This document shows, one piece after another, positions 35,690 through 47,349 of a stretch of DNA of 64,000 nucleotides. The notes beneath the pieces were generated by a model. It had not been told where the DNA came from and made no database searches. It saw nothing but the letters and a program-made list of their open reading frames with translations. Each line of letters begins with the position of its first letter. The stretch's first letter is position 1. The position numbers and the translations under genes are program-made. The DNA is from Deroplatys truncata. Taxonomy: Eukaryota; Arthropoda; Insecta; Mantodea; Mantidae. The stretch lies in assembly GCA_030765065.1 (NCBI GenBank), contig CM060977.1:98783795-98847794 (forward strand), in the 5' to 3' direction.

Positions 35690-36520
35690 TGATTTGTTAC
35701 CATTTATCGCTTATTAGTAGGTATAAGGTTGTTATTGCGAAAGTTTATTATCCTATCTACTTAATTTTAATCGAAGTAAGCCTTTCCGGAAATAGCTTCA
35801 TTACACGTCTCGTTATAGATATGTACAAAGAAAACAGCGATAATCAAATGTTTAAGAACAGGACGCTATACACTGGCCTTAAAATTCCATATTTTTTCCA
35901 CGAAATCGCAAGAAAAAACTGAAAATGGACAGGATCTTAAAAGAATGGTCATGTATTTAATAATTTGAAGAATTAATAACGGATATCTCGGAAATGGCTA
36001 ATGCCAGAAAAATATTTACATGAATTAAATTGTGCGTTTTAAAGAGATCTACTTTTTGTGTAGTACGTTATGGTCTATCGCTTAACGTTCGTTAGTTATA
36101 AAAGATTATACAGAATTCATTTTGAACGAAGAGGACTTCTATTTCCAATTAAGCTCAAGATATACATTTTTTTATCGTGTAAATATATTTGATATATGGG
36201 TTTTAATCAAAATGTTAGTCATTTTTTATACAATCCAAAACTTCTTAAAATGTTCCATGTGAAGCGTAGTTTCGGGTGGGGGAACTTTATGGAAAATCTT
36301 CTTGTTGCATCTGTTAGAGGTACTGAATCGAAATACCAAGTTTAGTATTTATTGGACTTTCGTTGTTTAGATATGTTGTACAAAGACGCACAGATGGACT
36401 TTTTACTAAAATGCTTTTTACTGGATTAAAGAGTATCAAAAATGTATTTCCGGTTACATTTTGGTATTGAATTTTTGGGTGAAATGCAAAACTTCTTTTA
36501 CTACTATACACTTGGTAGTG
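35690..36520 (-). repeat. Repeat A, near full-length minus copy
   Basis: Starts at the tail-side block accatttatcgcttattagt and ends at the head near cactatacacttggtagtg. A 131-codon frame at 35527-35922 enters this copy from the left and is not conserved in other copies. Confidence 0.8.
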
Positions 36521-37075
36521 AAAATAAAAATGAAGTTAAGGTATTGCAATACTCAAACAAATAACAAAATATCACATAAATGGCTGATCCTACCAATAGA
36601 AGTTATTTAAAAATGAATTACGTGTTCCTCTCGCGAGAATGTGGCTATTAGAAATGTATTAACACCAACGACTCTAGCGTTATGTGAAATACATAACGGC
36701 TCTACATTCAACACATCACCATACGCGCTCTTGTGCTAGCATCATATAAGATGAAGAGTCATAAGGTGAAGAATGAAAACAAGGAATAATTTATGTTGAG
36801 CAGATTAACTATTTCTCGGGCTTGACTGTGTATAGGTCTTCCTTTCTTACTGGACGTTTTAAATAACTTTATAAGAACTACAAAAGACTTGCACACAGCT
36901 CAAATTGTAACACTCTGGGACACTAACGCAGCGAGATGTTTGTAATACAGATAAATCTATTTATGACAGCATCGTGAGCTGCCATGTGCTACTGACGCCC
37001 CTAATTCTCCAGAGAACAGAATGCCCACACACATTTTCTGTCAGAGGCCTACACTAATGTTTTTAATAATATTAA
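36521..37075. other. Unassigned sequence
   Basis: Nothing recognised. Confidence 0.5.
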
Positions 37076-37079
37076 ATCT

Positions 37080-37735
37080 TTTTGTGTAGCACCTTTCTGT
37101 CTATACCTTATGGTTTACCATTTATGCAAAATTATACAAAATTTGTTCCGAAAGAAGAGGATTTTATGCTCAGTTCCCAGAAAATTTGAGATACACATTT
37201 TATTTGTCATCTAAGTGTCGTAAATTTATGGTATTTTTAATCATAATCGTTACTGCGATTTTTGAAAAAATCAAATGTTTAGATAGGATATTCAGATAAC
37301 GTATATTTTTGGAAAGGAAAGATTTTCTTAAAAATTTTCGTATCACATATTTCAAAGACAGTAAACCTATATACTAAATTTTAGTTTATCTAATATTTCG
37401 AGGCCGTATTTCCGTTGAAATCTCGTCATTAAATTTTAGGCGCTGCGGCTCAAGCAGGTCTAGATACGCACGACAACCGATACGGAGAGGTTATTTGGCC
37501 AGCACCACGCATCCTCCAGCTGGAATGTTGACTCTAAAGGCCGGGGTCACTGCCTATCGCAGCTCCTCACTTTTCTCACGATGCTGAATGGGCACCGGTC
37601 CTATATCCCGATTTAATATCCGCACCTTCATGAGTAGAATCGAACCCAGGCTCATTCGTGGTCGCGAACTAGAGCACTACGCTCCTGCCATTATACCACG
37701 GTGCAATACTCTTCCTCTGTCTAATAGAAACTCAA
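37080..37735 (-). repeat. Repeat A, minus fragment split by a SINE
   Basis: The middle part (37080-37440) breaks off in the gaattttgggtgg-like block near the head. The last piece (tgcaatactcttcctctgtc) resumes at about 37703 after the SINE. Confidence 0.65.
37441..37703 (-). mobile_element. tRNA-derived SINE within repeat A
   Basis: Read on the minus strand, box A tggtataatggc is at 37687-37698 and box B ggttcgattct at 37636-37646. A GC-richer body of about 190 bp extends toward 37441. The host repeat continues on both sides. Ends are set by the break in the host repeat, not by a seen duplication. Confidence 0.7.
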
Positions 37736-37799
37736 TATAGTTGCTCATGGCAAAAAAGATGAGTTTTATTTGTGGACGCTCTGTAAATGCTGTGGTCCC

Positions 37800-38035
37800 T
37801 AGAGTCCCATTCTTTATCGTGTGTGAAAGACCAACACAAATTTTGCTCAGAGGCCACTTTATCTAGCTTGAGGTTCTTTTAATTGCCGTAAATCTACGAC
37901 ACGGGACCACCTGCTTTACTTCCCTTCCGAAGGAAGTCATGCTAAGGATTTTTATGTCCGAAAAATGTCTATCGCTGTCCCGGGACCTCTGAACTAGAGA
38001 CTAGTATGGTAACTACTACACCACGGAGGATGGCT
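37800..38035 (-). mobile_element. tRNA-derived SINE with conserved central body
   Basis: The minus-strand head cctccgtggtgtagtagtt holds box A (38019-38032), and box B is degenerate. The body has ggaagtaaagcaggtgg, a tagatttacggcaa segment and then ttaaaagaacctcaag with gataaagtggcctctg. The same body in the same order occurs in the SINE at 62435-62690, although the two heads differ. Confidence 0.7.
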
Positions 38036-39465
38036 TTCATGGCACAGACATTCATATGCAGGATTTCGAAGGTTGGTCCTAGCCTATTATTTTTATAATT
38101 CAAACAGCTGCTAATGAACAACTAAGTAGCGAACATTACAACTATTAATATAATTAAAATCCGTAACAGAAAAATAGTATGCAATAGAGACGTGTTAAGT
38201 GTGTAACAGAATCTCCGTAATAGAAAATACAAAGAGAAGTTGAGTGTTACAAAACTTTTTCTAGATTCTATTATACACCACTTTCTACCCTTGTATTGCA
38301 ATACAGTATAACCTCTAGCGGGCATTATACTGCAAAAGTGTTTAAGAAAAGGAACAAGAGGCATAGCATCATATTGATAGTTCATAATATTTAATTGTAT
38401 AAAATTTGCTTAAATTTTATATAATTAATGAAGAACAAATACAGAACGAAAAAATATGTAAATCATCTGAATTTCTGAAAGTACACACTGTGGCTTCTAC
38501 ACCCTTCCCTGGGCGTTGGACGTGTCGCAGCACAGGAACACCCAGGAGTATTCTAGTATGATGTCTCATTTCTGACATAGCTGTGGTAAAACGACATAAA
38601 GTCGTCCACGGCTACGCTTGGCTGGCTTGTCTACGTCACCTATCGCAGCACTCTCCTGGACGTGTGAAGCTCCCGGACAGGAGCGACCAACAGTCATCCA
38701 CGAGAGACGGAGCTAGTAGACTGCCAGAGTACGTAGCTCTGGTTTTAACTTGGATGAGGTTTTAGTATCGTGACCAAGGGTAATGTTTCGGCCGTTTCAA
38801 AATTCTATCATTTGTTTTCGGTAAGCAATTCAAAATTTACTCTTTTACTTTTGGTGCTAAAGTCTTTAAACCCGCGAGAGAAACATGTTTTCAACACGTT
38901 ATTTTGCATTTATACTTCACTTGCAGGTTAAGAAAATAAAGCACTTGTAAAGAACCAGGAATTATTGAGGCAGACTAAACATTGTAAAGAAAGGTGAAAG
39001 AGAAAACACGACAATCTTTGTGCTTGGAACGTGTTAACCTTAAGACTGCTAAATGTTAAAAAAATTGCAAGCTTCATTTCAGTTTACAAGGTTGTTAAAG
39101 ATATAAAAACTTTATTTAAAATAAACACTTACTATGTTTGTGTGAATATTTTAAACCTAGTTACTACACCATTCCATACCTCTGGGCTAAGTGAATATTT
39201 GAGGCGTGGCGATTGAATGGGCCAAGCAGCTCCATCACATACGTGTACTGGGTAACTGCAAGTTAATTTTCTGTTCATTACATAAAGTTACCGATACAAC
39301 AAACAAATTTATATTTTGCCTCATGTATACAATCTACAATATTTAAGCAATATTTAAGCGATTCTTTATAAAAATTATACTTTTAAATTGTTAAATTATC
39401 AATAGGTATTACGAAATGTAATTTAAATTAAAATATGCTTAAAAATTACTAGAATTATATTATGA
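38036..39465. other. Unassigned sequence
   Basis: Nothing recognised. A less AT-rich stretch lies at about 38490-38760. Confidence 0.5.
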
Positions 39466-39467
39466 CA

Positions 39468-39633
39468 CACACTTATGATACACCCACACTCACACGGGCA
39501 TGTTTCAAAAAATGCTCTATTTAGATTCAGGGCACATCAAAGCATGTATGTATGGTGAATTCTCGGTATCAAATTTTTGGGTGGAATGCAGTACTTCCCG
39601 TACTTACTATATTTAGTAGATAATGTAAAAGGA
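39468..39633 (-). repeat. Repeat A, minus head fragment
   Basis: Only the head third is present, from the ACAC-rich block to ttagtagataatgtaaaagg. Confidence 0.7.
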
Positions 39634-39737
39634 GAAATAGTAAAGAAGTTAACTTTATTATTCTTAACACCCATGCCGTTATCCTGCACGGTAACACCTG
39701 ATCTATCCCAGTTTATTATGTCAGATACGAGGTGGTA

Positions 39738-40667
39738 TGCAAAATAATCGGGACTGGTGCTGCCATCTCGACAGTAGTTGCAGTAGAGTTTTGTACCGCT
39801 ACATGGCAACACTAGCACATCTAATGAGAGAGTGTTTAAAGTTTCATGCAGCTGGGTAGATGTGTGGAGATTCTATAGTACTTTCCATCATACTCTGTGT
39901 GTAGTGTGTGGCGATTTTATGATAGATCCAGGATTAGAATAGAGAGTGTGCGTCAAATTCTGTGCAAATCTCGAGAAAAATGCTACGGAGACCCTCGCAA
40001 TGATTCAACAAGTGTTTGGGGGACAAAGCATGAGCCGTACACGTATGTTTGAGTGACATGCTCGGTTCATGGCCGGTCGTACGGCTATTGAAGACGATGC
40101 TCTCACCGGTATAGCCCTCAGCTGCACAAGCTGCATGCTCCTCATTTTCTTTGATACCAAGGGGATTGTACACAAAGAATTTGTCCCACCAAATCAAACA
40201 GTGAATTCCACGTGCAACTGTAACTTATTGCGACGGCTCCGTGAAAGTGTGTGAAGACAACGTCGAATTTTTGCGATAAGGGAGCTGGCTGTTGCATCAC
40301 GATTATGCGCCCTGCCACAATTTCTTGTTCACCAGGAGCGTTTTGACGAAAAATAACTTGACGGTTGCCCCCCACCCCCCCTCCCGCCGCACTCGCCTCA
40401 CGTGGCACCCTGCGACTTCGCTCTATTCCCCAAACTGAAAATAAAGTTGAAAGGACTTTGGTTCGACAAAATTGAGAGGATTAAAAAAAAACCCACTCTG
40501 TGCTAAACACCCTCAAAGAACATGATTTCCAGGATGCATTTGGAAAAGGCAGAATCGCTGGGACCGGGATATATGTGTGAAAGGGAACTACTCCGAGGAT
40601 GAGTGCGGTCATTAGTCTGAAGGTAAGTTTTTGACCAGATGGCAGCACCAGTCCCAAATATTTTGGA
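39738..40667 (+). mobile_element. mariner element with intact ends, internally deleted
   Basis: The terminal inverted repeats are long and clear: the left end runs tgcaaaataatcgggac then tggtgctgccatct, and the right end, reverse-complemented, runs tccaaaatatttgggac then tggtgctgccatct. Both abut TA (39736-39737 and 40668-40669). At 930 bp it is about 350 bp short of a full mariner, matching the missing middle of its transposase. Confidence 0.9.
39919..40590 (+). pseudogene. mariner (SETMAR-type) transposase, internally deleted
   Basis: From ATG at 39919 the frame reads MIDPGLE, a TAG stop, then [16 protein letters not shown] and SMSRTRMFE, a TGA stop, then HARFMAGRTAIEDDALTG: the first DNA-binding domain. 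It then jumps to LLIFFDTKGIVHKEFVPP, the start of the catalytic domain with the first Asp. In shifted frames come LLHHDYAPCH (second Asp) and HSPHVAPCDFALFPKLK (third Asp). All three catalytic Asp codons survive, but two stops, several frameshifts and loss of the second DNA-binding domain make it dead. Confidence 0.85.
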
Positions 40668-41021
40668 TACCATCTCGTATTTTCCGCAAAAGTGTCGTAG
40701 TATACACCTTAAGAAAACAACACCGAGACAAAACTGTAGTAGATGATATACCACACTGTTACATAATACCACAACCAGTCCACTCCAGCGCCGCCTTCAG
40801 CTACAAGACTGGAAACCAACTTCTCATTATGCACTGTCCCAGACGAGGACGATCTGTTGTAAGCAACAAGGAGAAGTATACTACAGTGTGCAGATAAGTT
40901 TTGCAACACTAGCTATAGCAGCAAAACTTCTTGACAATAAAATGAGTAAGATATTTTCAGTAACTTATTAAATCTATGTGTTACAGAATTATTATTTCTG
41001 TGCAGTGGCACAAGATTCTTC

Positions 41022-42036
41022 TGGGTTAAAGTAGGTTGTTGCTTCACGTATGGAAAGCCAATTTGAAGTAGGAGTTGTATTGCTATATGAAGGAGTTGTA
41101 TTATAGTTCAACTGTTGGGGAGCCGAACTTGAAATAGTTGCAACCGCACGTATGGTAAAACGTTTCCGGTAGCCTTCGCCCCAAATGTACTTTCCGGTGG
41201 CCTTTGCCCCAAATGTTTAAAAAATATTAACTTTGTAATTTGACTGTTTCTTTAAGTATTATATACTTATGTTTGCCTCGGCTGCGTAAGTATTTTTGTT
41301 AGAGATATGGATGTATTAGCAGGGCGTAGTGCGGCTGAAGAATGTAGGCTTACACAGATTATAATTTTTAATTCACTCCTTTTTATTAATTGTTGACACA
41401 ATCTAAATAACACTTCACTGATATAGAGAGTTGTGAGATTCTTTTATTAATTACTTGTACTTTTTAACGCGTAAACTATTTTCGTCTCACACGAATACGT
41501 ATTAAATTTCTCGAGGACACAACTCGCCTTTGGTTAGGAGCACTGTCTACAACCAATGCGTCCAGTTATGAGCACTGTCTACAAGCAACTGACTTGATTC
41601 TACCGCCTAAATTTGTAAATTTCTGCATGTCAAGTCTCTGATTGGCTATTCCTAATCCAATAGAATACTTTTATTTAACTTAAGTTTTTTTCTGGTTGTT
41701 GATTGGCTATTTTATGAACTGTCACAAAAATTACATTATTGTTGCTCTAAGAATGACTAGTAGCATTATTACACTTTCTTACTCATTATTTCCTCAAGGT
41801 TACCTCAATGTTAGCAATTTTAACCTATTATTCTCACAGCTCCTACATTATTAAATTACGTAATACATTCACATAACATTATTACACATGCATAAAATAA
41901 TATAAACATATATAATGACTGTAATATACACTTTTTATATATTGTTACATACACATATTGCTTTAAGGCGGGCTGTTATTGAATATATATTATATAATTA
42001 GACTGAAATCATTTAAGTGTTAAAAATACTGCCTCA
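41022..42036 (-). mobile_element. Solo LTR, family LTR-B, copy 4
   Basis: Reverse complement of the LTR-B consensus, ending aatactgcctca at 42036. The left part contains a partial duplication (a gaagtaggagttgtatt / gaaggagttgtattata pair near 41065-41105) and two copies of the ccggtggcctttgcccc block. No clean 4-bp duplication was seen; the left boundary is approximate. Confidence 0.75.
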
Positions 42037-42360
42037 GAGTTTCTTTTTTAAAAAAATCACAAAATAATGCGCGATTATATGTCTCTGGCCACTTCTTAAG
42101 GTTTGCCTCGGCTGTGTTTTATTAGACAGATATACCTGGATTGCAAAGCATGCGAGAGGTGTAGGAAATACGGTCTTAACCCTTTATCTGTAAGGTTGCT
42201 CACAAGTAATACCAGTTTATCGTGTGCTTTATATAAGAAGTACATTTTTTTCCTAAGAGGAATTGTTTTAAGTCCTTTCACACAAAGCAATAAGTAATAA
42301 TGAAGCATTCTGGCCAGTATTTGAACGGATAATATTACTCCTAAACAACAAACTGCATTT

Positions 42361-42935
42361 TTACTTTCCCTACCACGTACATAGAAAGTAGTGAAGGTGT
42401 TGAATTCATACAAAAATTGGATACCGAGATTTTATCGCAAATACATGTTTTGACTCCACCTGAATTAAAAAATAGCACTTTTAGAAAAAGGTCCTGTGTG
42501 TGTGTGTCTGAGAACAGCATTACTCAAAAACGAAAATTCGGATAAATACCAAACTTGGTGTTTAAATTCAGTATATTTCAAGGATGCGCCACGAATATTT
42601 TCAAGGAAATCCCCGACCACAACCACCTTTTACGTGGAACGTTTTTCAAAATTCTTTATTTTCTAAAATTGGCTCAAACGGTTTTCATTAAAATACCATA
42701 CATTAAAAATATTAAAATGACAAATCAAATGTATATCTTGAATTTTCTGGGAATAAACTATGAAGTCCTCTTCCTTCGGAAGGAATTTTGTATAATCCTG
42801 TATAACTGATAAACGTTCAGCGTTATACGAAAACGTACTACACAACAAATATATTATATATAAGAAAATATCTTTAAAACACAAAATTTATTTAAAATAA
42901 CTTTTTGTGGCATAAGCCGCTTCTGAGATATCTCA
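42361..42935 (+). repeat. Repeat A, plus copy lacking the tail
   Basis: The head tactttccctaccacgtac is at 42362, followed by all blocks to gcataagccgcttctgagat. Unrelated sequence follows. Confidence 0.8.
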
Positions 42936-44084
42936 GCTCGCGGACCATTGCTGTTTAGAGTCCTGTACTTTTTAAAGGCGGTTATTGTGCGAAAACGTAT
43001 AACACCCATGAACTTCCCTTCACAGTCAGTGGCCAAAGAGCGTTCTGTCTCACTGTCTCTATCTACCTCTCTCTTTCTTCCCTCCCTTATGTTTACAATA
43101 AGACAGTTCCTGTTAGAGACAGATTATGGATGCAAGCCTATCGGCAAATACTATTTTATATAACCGTAATGTATTACATTTGCAAAATCTTTTCCGGGAT
43201 AGCTAATTTAAAAGGCTGATGTAGTACTGAAGATAGCTATAAAACTTTCGGAAGAATCTCCTGTAACTGTAATGAGAGACCATTAATTTGACCACCCAGC
43301 AATTCATTATTCCCAAGAATTGTCTCCTGGCACACGGCAATAAAAATCACAGCTCATGGAAATTCGGTGGACCTGTTATCTACGGCTCTTCTTTCAGATA
43401 GTGAAATGTCATTCATCAACCATAAAAAATTGACTGCCGTCAGTTTATTGAGTACGAGCAAGTTTTATCCGTGGGACTCTTAAAGCCTTCCGGAAGCTGT
43501 AAAACACAGTTGGGGGACGAATATCAATCCGTGTTATGTGATTAAACAGCGGGAGTGTAACCCCAAAACATGACAGAGCTTGTCAAGTGGCAAGGGAATA
43601 AATAAAAAGTGCAAAGCGGCTGGCGTAATTTATCAACGTCTAAATCCACGCGTAATGCTGAAATGGATTTTCATCGGTCATCTGCAGCCTCACAATTTTT
43701 AACCCTACGCATTCGAAAATTAGTTAATTAATTCCGGTAGATGTGGAAGAACTATAGGCTGTTTTAATGGGTGTTTCAGATGGGTCTTTAATAGCATAAA
43801 GGTTTAGGGGGAAAGGCACGAGGAATTGTGATTGGTATCAAGGGAAATAATGGACTTCTACTCTAGAATATCACAATAATTAGTCGAATTAACTGGGAGA
43901 CACTAAAGGTGTCTGGAAAGCTTAACAGCATTGTCACTTCTACAAAACATAACTTGGAAGGATTTTCAAATTCTAGACAGTAAATTAATTTCTCTAACTC
44001 AAGTGAATGACAATTTAGAATTCCATTCTATTTTCTGTATTTATTTTACGCCACCTTAACTACGTGGTCATACCGCGGCTCAAT
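42936..44084. other. Unassigned sequence
   Basis: Nothing recognised in about 1.1 kb. Confidence 0.5.
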
Positions 44085-44592
44085 GTGTGACCTTAGTGCT
44101 AGGCACCTGTACCTCTGCTTCTACACGTGATGGGCAGATGGAAGCTTCGACTCATGTTCGCAGAGGCCATAGGCTAGACAACCGTACCTCTGCTTTTGTA
44201 GTGACGGTAAGATGGCGGCTTCGACAGTGCTCACAGAGGCCTTAGCGTTAGGCAACTGCACATCTGCTTCTATACGTGATGGGAAGATGACAGCTTCGAC
44301 AGTGTCCACAAGGCCTTAGTGTTAGGCAACTGTACCTCTGCTTTTATACTTGACGGGCAGATGTAAGTTTCGACACGTGTCCAAAGAGGCCTTAGTGCTA
44401 GATTACCGTATCTCTGCTCTCGTGCGAGACGGGCAGATGATAGCTTTGATAGTATTCACATTGGCCTTGTATTGGGCAACTGTGTCTCTGCTTCTATACG
44501 TGACGGGCAGAGGACAAATTCGACAATGTCCACAGAGGACTTATTGCTAGGTAATGGTACCTCTGCTTTAACACGAGCCGTACAGAGGTATT
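44085..44592. repeat. 75-bp minisatellite, about 6.5 units
   Basis: Starts of the block tacctctgcttctatacgtg fall near 44111, 44186, 44260, 44334, 44410, 44484 and 44559, so the period is 74-76 bp. Each unit also has gacgggcagatg, ttcgacagtgtccac and agaggccttagtgctaggca. Units differ from each other by 10-25 percent as judged by eye. No reading frame stays open through all units. Confidence 0.9.
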
Positions 44593-47347
44593 AAGGTGTT
44601 GTCTGGTCTATCTGATTTCATTATCTGTGGATAGATGCCAGATCATTCGCTATTAGCATCTGTTTTAATTTTTTCTGTTGTTTTAGACTTAAGGTGGAAG
44701 TTTGGGTCTTTGTATTAAAAATCTAATTCAGAATTTAGCTTGGCGACTCAGGGAAACCACGAAACCATGTTGGATAAGTATAACTGACAACATTCCTTAA
44801 TTGTAAATGCAGTGCAACGTGAACACTGTATATAACTAATTGTTAAAACTGCAAATGAATCTAGCTGTCAGGCATCAAGGTCTTCTGCCTTTCAGTAGCT
44901 ACAAAACAGTTCTCGGATAGTATATCCAGATTTGTGAATTAGAGCATAACTGCCCATACACTGATGAATATTCATGGAGTTATACTACAGACCGGATTGC
45001 AGAGGTCCAAATGCAGTTAATCTGTAAAACTTGGCATTCATTTAAGTAAACGAATGATAGCATAGGGCTATAATTTCGAAAATAGCCGGTCATGTTACAT
45101 TTCGTACAGTAAACCCTTTGCGGTCTGCGTGGTGATGATGATGGTTGTGGAGCGGTTTGTGGGATGAGGCCAGCATAGCATTGGAAAACCACTCGGCATA
45201 CCATCACGTAAATTTCCACCGGTTTCAAATATTCTCTCTTTCTCCTAGTCGTTTTCTAGAAACTTTTGGTTGCCTTTTCTGGCTTCTGATCAGGTTTAAC
45301 ATATACAGCAGGAACTGACTAACCGAACTACAGCGGGCAGAACCGTTTCGCATAACGATTATAAACAAAGGAAGAAAATAGTTGTATTCTAAATACGGTA
45401 TAAAGTTTAATAAAACAACTACAAATGTGTACAGCACTAAAATATGACTTACATTATTTACAAAGACTATTTAATACAATCAGTTATTATCTTCAGAACT
45501 TTGTTTTCGCAACACTTGCGATCAGTTATATTACATCAACATTCGATAGGCATTATTTCTGTTGGTATTCATTTTTGTTTTGTTTTGTAAAACAATAGTA
45601 GTTGTGCAATAGACTTGTAGTTTTCTGATGATCTGTTGTTGTGTATGCTGTAACTTTAATTGCCCGATTTTAATTTACCACGCAGATAAAATCAGTTGGT
45701 AGTATCTTGTCTGCCTAGTTTGACAGAAATGATTCTTGGCGAAAACTTTACTCAAATTAGTTACTATTTGAATTCAACAGCGTGCTTTGCGCTTTAGAAT
45801 CTTGTTAAAACTTTATTCTAATTTACTTGGTTTATCCGGTGTATTTTAAGTGATTTAAAATAGCATGGTAATCTACTCTTATCCGGAATTTGTTTACGTT
45901 TTTTATCGTATGATATTTAAATAAGAATAGCAATAATCATTTTCACTGAAAGGTGATTTATTTTCTCACTGACAATGGAATGATAAAATGTAGAACAACT
46001 GTTACCTTACTAGTTTAGTTTTACTTACTTACAGTTTTATAATTCTGGTAGTTAACTGTTTATATTAGCTCAACAATATAATAATATATAATTTGGCTTG
46101 CATGTAAGTCTTTGAATTGAGCGTTAATGTAAGAAGAATTTGAAAGTGCTTTGTACAAAAGTTAAGTTTTTTATGAGGAGTGAGAAAAAACTTAAAAATG
46201 GTAGGCTCCCATTAAAAAAATTAAATTTACCCTAAAATGATCATCATAACGTCCTCCAAACAAAACATGCTTAATGACATTTACTTTTTGCCTTAATATC
46301 AAACAACTTTTATTAAAGGCATTTCTTTCTCTAAAGTTTAGTTTTGGAGTTATTGTACAGTCTCAACTTAAATGGTCCACCCTGTGTATATATCTCTGTA
46401 TATGTGTGAATCATTGCCCAACCCTTGGATATGTAAATCCAGTATGGCTTAGTAACTTACTAAATGCATCCATTACTTTCATTTCATGTGAAAACTGCCT
46501 CAGATTTGAATACGAATTTGAAGCCTTTGTTGCCTCTAATGTTTTGAATCCCTTGCCCGCTCTTTCTGTACAATGCTTATTACAACACGCTTTCTTTTTG
46601 CTGAAAACTTAAACACAAATAAACCACAATGACCAACACCAGGAGTTAAATAATAGTGGGCCTCCTTGTACAAGTAGTTAACACTTGTTATAACGGTACA
46701 ATATTTGGTAGAATGTGGGTGAGGACTAACTGCATACAACTCCAAATGCCTGTATTGAAATTTATGGTTGGGGCAAAAGGACATTGTCAATTAATTATTA
46801 TCGCAGCAACATTATCAGCGCGAGTTTTAGTATCGTGGTATTTTTTTATTCGTTCTTTTTTTTAATTTCTTTTTGCCTCACACCGTTTCAGTTAAGCGAG
46901 GTTATACTGTACGTTTAAAATGAAATTTAATTGCTTTGTAAAATATTCTGACTTTGTTCAGTTTTTCAATTTTCACTCAGTTCTCACTGTCACTGTTTCG
47001 TTTTTATGTAGTTCACCTTCACTGGGAGTTCACTTCACTAACGGCATTAAGGTGACCAAGTTCAATTTTGTCACTTCACTTCCTTCGTGACGTAGCCTCA
47101 TCAAACCGGATGGTTCACTTCACTCGGGAATTGAGCATAAGACCTCCATAAATCGTCACGGTAGCACTTGCTGCACGTCACGACAGTCACAGTGGAAACT
47201 ACCACAGAAGATTCTAGAACTATTTCGACACACTTTCTTGAGAAGGGGGAGGTTAAAGTTCCAGTTATCTCTCGATAGCGCGTCTGGTGTTTACGCTGGC
47301 AAGCGGCTGTTATGTTGTTTACTTCGACCGCTGCGCCACAATATTAT
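44593..47347. other. Unassigned sequence, the largest such gap
   Basis: About 2.75 kb without recognised repeats or genes. A 112-codon open frame at 46274-46612 on the plus strand has no motif I know. This is the best place to look for host sequence, though nothing supports a gene. Confidence 0.5.
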
Positions 47348-47349
47348 TA

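Noticed and set aside
35527..35922. 131-codon plus-strand open frame
   Set aside because: It runs from low-complexity CT-rich sequence into repeat A, so it is a chance frame.
44085..44592. Repeat protein encoded by the 75-bp minisatellite
   Set aside because: The period is a multiple of three in some units only, and stops occur in all frames.
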